Assembly: GCF_011386835.1 (NCBI RefSeq)
Contig: NW_027052998.1
Coordinates: forward strand, 1 to 64,000
Reading direction: 5' to 3'
Length of the DNA: 64,000 nucleotides
From: Chrysemys picta bellii
Lineage: Eukaryota; Chordata; Testudines; Emydidae
Shown here piece by piece: positions 13,405 through 22,400 of the stretch; the first letter of the stretch is position 1; each line of letters opens with the position of its first letter. The translations under genes and the position numbers were made by a program. The notes under the pieces are model-generated. The model searched no databases. It had not been told where the DNA came from and worked only from the letters and a program-made list of their open reading frames with translations.

Positions 13405-16400
13405 ATACCAGGGGTCGGCAACGTTTGGCACGTGGCTCGCCAGGGTAAGCACCCTGGCGGGCCGGACCAGTTTATTTATCTGCTGACGCGGCGCGGGCGA
13501 GGGATGTGCTGGCCGCGGTTTCTCGCCGCCCCCATTGGCCCGGGACGGCGAACTGCGGCAAGTGGGGGCCGCAATCGGCTGAACCTGCCGCGTCAGCAGG
13601 TAAATAAACTTGCCTGGCCTGCCAGGGTGCTTACCCTGGCGAGCCCTGTGCCAAACGTTGCCAACCCCTGGTGTATACAATTAAAAAAAAGAAAATCCAA
13701 TACCTTGTTATTTTGGACAGCCAGCCTGTCTCCAGCCATGCCTGGTTTAGCCAAGTATTACTGTACCAGAAATTCAGTAGACAAATAAAATGTGAATTTG
13801 TATAATTCATGTTTATGAAAATCAGTATTTTAGTGGCATTCCAGTACCTTCAGATTTTGGACTATACCACTGTCTCTAGCCGAGTGGTTAGGGCACCCAA
13901 CTGGGAGACCCGGGGTCTAAACTCTGCTCCAATGACTATTTAAGTGTTCCCAAGTAGAGATAGATACCGAATTCCCTTTGGGGGTGGGGCTTAGGCCACA
14001 CCCCTCTCCTCAGCATTTCCTATTGGCTGGTTTAGGCAGCTCCCCACTCTTAGCTTCATAGATTTCAAGGCCAGAAGGGACCTCTGTGATCATCTAGTCA
14101 GATCCCCATGCATGACACAGGCCAGAGAACTGCCCCCAGATCATTCCTAGAGCAGGTCTTTGAAGAAAAACATCCCATCGTGGTTCAAAAATGGTCAGTG
14201 ATGGAGAATCTATCACCACCCTGGGTAAATTGTTCCAATGATTAATTACTCTCACTGTGATGTGTATGCCTTATTTCCAATCTGAATGTCTACCTTCAAC
14301 TTCCAGCCACTGGATCATGTTAGACCTTTCTCTGCTAGACTGAAAAGCCAATGACTAAATATTTGTTCCCCAGGGAAATACCTATAGACAGTAATCAAGT
14401 CATCCCTCAACCTTCTCTTTGTTAAGCTGAATAGATTGAGCTTCTTGAGTCTCTCACTGTGTAGGGTGACCAGATTTTATAGGGACAGTCCTGATTTTAG
14501 GGTCTTTTTCTTATATAGGCTCCTATTACCCCCCAACCCCCGTCCTGATTTTTCACACTTGCTGTCTGGTCACCCTATCACTATAAGACATGGTTTCTAA
14601 TCCTTTAATCATTCTCACGACTCTTCTCTGAACCCTCTGCAATTTATCAACATTCTTCTTGCATTGTGGGCACTGGAACAGGACCCAGGATCCCAGCAGT
14701 GGGTCACACCAGTGCCAGATACTCCCACTCGAGATTCTTCTGTTTATTTATCCCAGGATCACATGAGCTCTTTTGGCCACAGCGCCACACTGGGAGCTCC
14801 TGTTCAGCTGATTATCCACCAGGACTCCCAGGTCCTTTTCAGAGTCTCTGCTTCCCAGGAGAGAATTCCCCGTCCTGTTCCTAGATGTATTCATTTACAA
14901 TGAGCCATAGTAAAACACATACTGTTTGATTGCCCCCCAGTTTACCAAGCGATTCAGATCGCTCTGTATCAGTGACTTGTCCTCTTCATTATTTACCACT
15001 CACCCAATTCTTGTGTCATCTGCAAATTTTATCAGTGATGATTTTATGTTTTCTTCCAGGTCATTGACAAAAATGTTAAATCGCGTAGGGCCAAGACCCG
15101 ATCCCTGCGGGGACCACACTGGAAACACACCAGTGCAATGCTGATTCCCAGTTTACAATTACATTTTGAGACCTGTCAGCCAGTTTATAACCAATTCATG
15201 TCTGCCACGTTACTTTTGTATCCTTCTAGGATTCCGATCAAACTGGAGTGCGGCGCCAACTCAAGCGCCTTACAGAAGTCTACATACATTATGCCAATGC
15301 TATTTCCTTTCTCTACCAAACTTGTAATCTCATCGAAAAACAGATCGCAATTATCTTGGCGGGAAATATTTTCCATACACCCATGTTGATTTGCATTAAT
15401 TAAATTATCTTCTTTAATTCTTTATTAATTTAATCTTGTACCCGCCGCTCCATTATCTTGCCTGGGATCGATGTCAGGCTGACAGGCCTGAAATTACCCA
15501 GGCCATCCCGTTTACCCTCTTTAACAATTGGCCCAACTGACTCTCCCTCTGGAGCGTATATGGAGCCTGGGCACTTAACTCAGGGCTGTGAGTCTACTGG
15601 GCAGCAGGGCACATGAAGCTAGGCATGGCAACGCTGAGCCGAAGTCCCTTCTGTGGTTCTAGCCAAGGCCACACAGGCTAGGAATTGAATCCAGCATCCC
15701 AGGCCTTAGCCCCCAGCCCACCCCTCCTCTCTAGGTGCCTCGGGGGAGCGTGGGAAGGGCGAAGGCCCTGCAGTGACATCTGTCTCCTGTTCTTGGCTGC
15801 AGGCCACCAGAGCCCGGTACGAAATCTTCAAGGAGCAGGCCTGCAGGCAGCAGGTGAAGGAGCTCTTCCCTCAGCTCTCCATCGCCCTGCTATTCCGGAT
15901 CACATACACGGCGGAGCTGTCCATGCATAACGAGAGGGTGCATAACCAGGGGGACACGCCCGCATCCCTCAGCCCTGTCAGGTACCACCAGCCCGACATC
16001 CCGCCTCGGTTCTGAACTGTCGCCCGCAGGCACGCGGCAGAGCCTGGCCTGGGCTCACTCAGTAACAAGAGGCTCGCTCTGCATGCAGGTGTGCGGTGGA
16101 TGCCATGCAAGCCTTGCTCCAATGTGCTGGCTACAGGGACCAGACCACGTTCATCCACAAGCAGGGTGGCTGGGGCATGCTCATGAACGCCGACATGCAC
16201 CACAAAGGCGTCTTGCTGCTTGCCCGGTGAGTGTCTTGTCCCTGGGGCTGCTGCCCAGAACTGACCGCAGTAGCATCTCCCGTCCCTGGGCCCAGGACAC
16301 GGCCACATCGCCTTCCCCGCTGGGTGAGACGCGGCTCCCAATCGCCTGCGTGGAAGAGGCCACAGCCTCTGTGCCGTTGGCCGAGGGGTCAGTCGGCTAC

Positions 16401-19400
16401 TTCTCCACCCTGCGCTGCCTGGCGTAAACCGCTTCCTGCGTAGCTCTGGCAGGCGTGGCTGGGCAAAGATAGCCTCCGTCATGTCTGTCTGCAGCGTTGG
16501 TGGAGCCCTGTCAGGCCCAGCACATGAGAGAGACAAGGGGGGGGAAGGAATATCTTTGGCTGGCCCAGCATCAGATTGTCAGCCATTTATGCACACTGGA
16601 GACTTAAGAAATGCATAGGGGAAACTGAGGCACCCACACAGTATTCAGAGGAAACATTAAGAACGGTCCCACTTCGTCACACAGCCCCAGCGCTGCGAGC
16701 TCGGAGCTGGCCTCGTGGAAGGGCTCCCTGTAGAGTGATTAAGGGTCTGGGTCTCTAGCAGTTAGGCTGCTGGGCATTTTAAGCCAGCAGGAACTAGTCC
16801 ATGCCAGCTGCACGTGACTAGTCACCCGGGATCCCCTGTCCTGTGGCACCGGTCTGGTTAGATTTGTAAATGGAGAACCAGTCCTTGCCCACCTCAATGA
16901 TGTGGTGTTTGTGTTTCCCATGCCAGGGCCATGGTTTCGGTCAGTTTCCAGGAGCGTTGCTGGATTTTCCAGGAGCTGATGGCCATCCTCAACTGCAGGG
17001 ATGATAGGCGGTACATCCCGGCCATGGCGTTCTTCATTCAGGTGAGCCTCACTGGCGGGTGAGGGTCGTGAGAACAGCCCTAGCCCAGCGGCTGACCTAT
17101 GGCCAGGGGTGGCAGGTTTGTAGAAATTTTGGTGGTGACCAGCAGAGCCCGCCCCTCCAAACTCTGCCCCCCACCTGCCTAAGTCTCTGGGAGGGAGTTT
17201 GGGCCGGGGGAGGGGTCTGCGTTGCAGGCTCTGGGATGGAGTTTGGGTGCTGGGTGCAGGCTCCAGGCTGGGGCAGAAGGTGGGGGTGCAGGAAGGGGTG
17301 AGGGGTGCAGGCTCTGGGAGGAGTTTGGGGGCAGGAGGGGGTGTGGAGGGAGGGGGTACAGGCTCTGGGAGGGAGTTTGGGGGCCGGAGTGGGGTGTGGG
17401 AAAGGGGTGGGGGTGCAGGCTCTGGGAGGAGTTGGGAGGGTGCGGCGCTTACCTGGGGCTCCTAGGCAGGGCGGGCCTGGGGGCCTCCGTGTGCTGCTAC
17501 CCGCAGGCACTGCCCGCGGCCTCCTACTGGCTGCAAGGGTGCTTGGGGTGGATGTGACGCAGTAGGGAGCGGGGTGGATTGACCTGGGTATGTCGGTTAG
17601 TTTTACTGGACTGTCTGCATGGGGGATGGGAGAGCAGGGGATGACTTTAGGTGAGGGACAGTACCTGAGCCTGTTAACCTGAGCCAGGAAGGGGGGTGGG
17701 GCAAGTCGACACCTTTTCCCTGGAAACTGGACAAAGGGAGAGGGGGAGAGAAGGAGGAGGAGAGAGCCTGCAGGAGGGGTTTTGGTTTCAGTTTTGGGCT
17801 GGGTGGGAAGAGGCAGGGAACCCCAAGTCTGGGGTCTAAGATCCTTGCCCCCCAGAGGGACCTGGCTGAAGGGGTCCTGGTTGTACTTCCAAGCCCTGCT
17901 TGGGACTGTGTTCCTGTCATCTAATAAACCTTCTGTTTTACTGGCTGGTGAGAGTCACGGTGAATCACAGGAAGTGGGGGGTGCGGGGCCCTGACTCCCC
18001 CACACTCCATGACAGTGGGACACAGACCCACCCCACTCAGGGGCCGCAGGGAGGGGCCGGCAGCCATGTGGAGCAAGCAGGCAGGAAGCCACTCAGCTCC
18101 GCTGCACTGCGGGTGGTGAGTGGGGGCCCCGGGCTCTTTTAAATGGCCCAGGAGACGTGGGGGCAGAAGGCGGGGCCGAGGCCCATGGTGCCCAGGCGCC
18201 GAGGGCCCATAGAACTCGCCGCCCATGCCTATGGCCAGGAGAGGGGTAGGTGGCTCTGGGGGTGGGTGGGTGACCAGGGGCAGGGAAAGCTCCTAAAGCC
18301 CTAGGGGTGGAGTCACTGACTCTGGACATTGTTACCGGCCCCAGCTGGTGTTGCGGGGCTGGAGCAAAGCCCAGGGTTGGGTGTCTCTTGTTCCCCAAGG
18401 CTCAGCTCCATAGAATGGTCCCTTGTGTGACCTCGGCCCTCAAGCCCCCTCTGACGTCCGTATGCCATGCGCAGGCCGGGCCCATCCACGGCCAATTCAC
18501 CTGCCCCCCGTAGACCGGGCGGCCCTTTGGAACACAAGGCTGCAGCCCCCTCCCTCCCTGCTCCGCATGCAGCTGAGCCTTAGTGAGGGAGCAGGGTAGG
18601 CCTTGATCTCGGCTGGAGCCTCGAGGGCCCGTTGCGCTAGCAGCGTTTCAGTGGGGCACACACGGTGACCAATCGCAGTGCCCGGAGTACAGCGCATGCT
18701 GTGCCCGTGGCAGGTGGAGCTAAGGGCCCCTTGGCAGAGATGAGTCGTGAGGGTCCAGCCCCGTTCTCTAGCTTGTTTCGCTGTTGGTGTGTTAGCTCCT
18801 CCAGTGCCCTGACCTTGGCAATAAGCAGGAAGACGCCATCCTGGATCAGTTGAGTGGGCAGCTGAGAGACCCCAACACTGTGGTGCGCTGGCTGGCGCTC
18901 AAAGGCCTCCTGAACCTGTCCCTGTGCCCAGACAAGGTGAGAGGGGAGGAGGGCTGGGGGATAAACCCAGAACCGCAGGGAGCTGCTGCAGGGCTGGGGT
19001 CATTGAAACCTTCCATGGGGACATGACCCTGGCCTCGAGTCAGGAGCCCTGGCTTCTATTCCTGGCTCTGTCACTGACCTGCTTGGTGACCTTGGGCAAG
19101 TCTCCAAGCCTGGCTCCTGCGGGGTGTGTCTCTGGGTGTGTGCCGTACCTGGCACTGCCAGGCCTGATTGTGTCTGGGGTCTCTGTGATCCAAAGAACCC
19201 TAGCACTAGCTTAGCAGCAGAGCTGTGGACTCTAGACCCCAGGGAATGCTGGCGACACCAGTGATCAGGGACGCCCAGACAGAGCCATTTCGCTTCAATT
19301 AGGAACCATTTTTTCCTACAAATCCCATTTAAAGCCTCATAGGTTTTAACTGTTGACGTCACAGCTCTGTCCCGCAGCACTTGCTCCTCTGAAGAGCTCT

Positions 19401-22400
19401 ACAGGGGCCTTTTGCTGCTAAGATCTCATAACGAGTTTGATACACACAATATAGTGAAGGCAGAGAAAACCCTTGGGGCTTAAATACACAGATCTGGCAG
19501 CCTGGTAAAGAGGAGACAATCTGAAGGCAACTCTCACTAATGATAATTTACTTACCTTGAGAATAGCGGGTCAGTCCGGTTTATTAAACCCGGACTACGA
19601 TTCTATCAGACATGGAGAGGGCGTGACTGTCATTCTTTGTCATACACCATTCCCATCGTTCCATGCGCCTCCGCCTGGTTTTCACTTGCTTGTGGTTCAT
19701 TTTTTCTTCCGGAACCGGTTAGCCTGTATTTGACACATTTTTTTCCCTGATGCCGGTTGAGATTTTCATAGATTCATAGATTCTAGGATTGGAAGGGACC
19801 TCGAGAGGGTCAAGAGCAGTGTGAGCTGGGCCCGCAAAGCGGGAGGACAAACTACACCCCCTCCTTTGCTCTTTGAATCTTTCCTCATCACTCCCTCTCT
19901 GCCGCCCCTGTCCTGGCACTGCTCTGCCCTGAGCATTCCCCCTTGGCTGACACAGGTGTGTGCTGATGTCAGTGTGCCCAGAGCTGGCTGTGAGAGCCCA
20001 GGGGCAGTCTCACCCCACCTTACTGCTCTCCCTGGCCAAGAAGTTACCAGGCCAGCCCCTCAACTGGTGGAAATCTGCATCTCGATTGCCTTCAATGGCG
20101 CTATGCCCATGAGACTCTGGCCCCAGCTGTGGCTGTATGGCTGGGGGTGAGTTACCAATACCCCCTGCAGGGCAGACATCTGCTTGCCCCGCTGGGTGAG
20201 AATGACTGTCACAGCGTCTCCTCCCCACGTCGTCTCTTGCAGGTGTCCAGCAGGCTCCGGGTGCTCTCCATCACCCTCTTTAAACACCTGCTGGAGCTTG
20301 TAAGGGGGCTCAACAGGAGGCGGATGAAGGCGCATGTGCTCCAGAGCCTGGTCCCGCTGCTCCTCCTCGTGCATGATGAGTGTCCCAACGTGTCCCAGGT
20401 GAGGCCACGAGCTGGAGCCTGCAGCGGATACCGTTACAGAGTGACCAGTAATTTGTTTTGAGGGGGCAGCATGTGACACCCCCTCTTGAAAGGGTCTCGC
20501 TGACAGAGGGCAGGTGCTCAGTGCTGTGACAGTCAGGAGCTCAAAATCACTTGAACGTTGAGTGCAGTAGCGCCATGACCATGGCGCCCCACCCAACTGC
20601 TGAGTCTTCCCTGCATCCTCTGAGCCCAACACTCCCCCCCTGCAGCCAGGCTGAGAGATTGGGTGGGGGGAGGGGTCGCCTCACCACTCCTACAGCCACT
20701 GGTCTCCGCACATTCCCTGGCTGTGCTGGTGGGAAGAGCACAACCCTGGCCATGGCCCCTACCAGGAGCAGGGCTACCCAGTCTCCAGATGGTGCGCAGG
20801 ACCCAGTGTGCCCTTGGCCAAGCGGCCCGGACAGCCCATACTAGACATGAGATGCCCAAGCCGCCCCCCCTCCCCCTGCCCCAGGTGTCTCTGCACATGC
20901 TAGTGCTCATGGCCACCATCACTTGGGAGCCAAATGCCACCAGCACTAATGAATTCACCCTCCTTCATCCAGCGCAAGGATACCTGGCAAAGCTGTGACT
21001 GCCTGGTGAGGGAGCCCTCAGGTCATTCACTGCGCAGCCCTCGTGGTAGGAGCGGGGGAATCGGTGGATAGGGCACCCCCCATTGCCCGGCTCTGTGCCC
21101 ACACTGAGCCCCAGCCCTGGGACCACTCCTGGCCCTGGGTGTAGTCCCTCTGCGTGATCCCCCCCGGCACAGGAAAGAGGGGTGAAAACAGGACGTGCGC
21201 TCCACACACCTGGAACCCGGCCTGCGGGACGGAAAGGCCTTTAATAACCTTGTGCTCCCTTGTTCTGGTCCTAGCTGACGCGCTACAAGGGGAGAGCCAA
21301 CAACTTTCTGTGCCAGACCATGGCCTTTCTGGAGAACCCACAGACTCCACTTAGACAAGCGGCCATCAGGTTCATAGGTAACCACAGAGCAGGGGTCCCT
21401 TTAACAGGGGGGCTGGATCCGGTCCCAGGCTCTCCTCAGTCCCTGCCAGCAGCGATAAGTAACCCTTGGGCTCCTGATTGTCCAATGCAGGATCAAGGGT
21501 GTCAGAAGTCCGCAGGAGCAAGCTCACCCCAAACTGCCCTGATGGGCTGATGGGGCCCCTCTAACCCCACTGCTCCCCATGCAGTCCCCATTCCCCGCCC
21601 CCCATACCCCACCATGGGCTCTTGGTAGTGAACCCTCAAGGTGCTGTGCTCTCCTTTGGCAACCAGCCCTGTAACCATCCCTGGGGACTCACCCTTTCCC
21701 CTGGGGACTCGGGAGCGCGTCCTGGCCAGCGAGGGGCGGGGGAAGCAAGGGGTTGCTTGGAGGGTGACATTTGACACCCTCGCTGGGGATGCGGGGATGT
21801 GACGAGCTGTTTGTATGTGTAGGGCTCGCTGCCCGGCAGCTGGACCAGAGGAGCCAGGACAAGCTGGATGCCATCTGCAACGGTGGGTGGTACCTGCTTT
21901 GAGCACTGAGCGCTAGGGGGATGAACGGCCCAGGGCCGTGGGCTGGGTTCAATCTCCGACGCCAGCAACATGATCTCGGGCGAGAGCCACAAAGGGATGC
22001 AAAATGTAGATCCCCAAACCCCTGATCAGCTGCCCCCTCACCCTGTCGTGTCTGCTGGTTGGCATGTGCAAGGCACTTAGCCCTGACCTCAGAGCTGCGG
22101 CCTGGCAGATCCCCAAACTGGGCCTGAGCTGGCTGGCCTTCAGAGACGATTGCCCCCCCACCAAACACAGCCGAGGTGGGGTGCTGCCTCCCCCCTTGCA
22201 CTCACTAGCCCAGTGTTTGGAGCAGTCACCTCCACGTGGGGTGCCTGGGGTGAAGCCACTGCTCCAAATGAGGCAGAGGTGACGTCCGGTCACCTACCTC
22301 CTTGCTGCGTGCCCGGACCCCTGGGCAGCGCAGGGCAGAGCAGCATCTCCACATTTGTTGGCGAATGGCGGAGGGGGGAGTGATATAGCTCAGGCTTCTC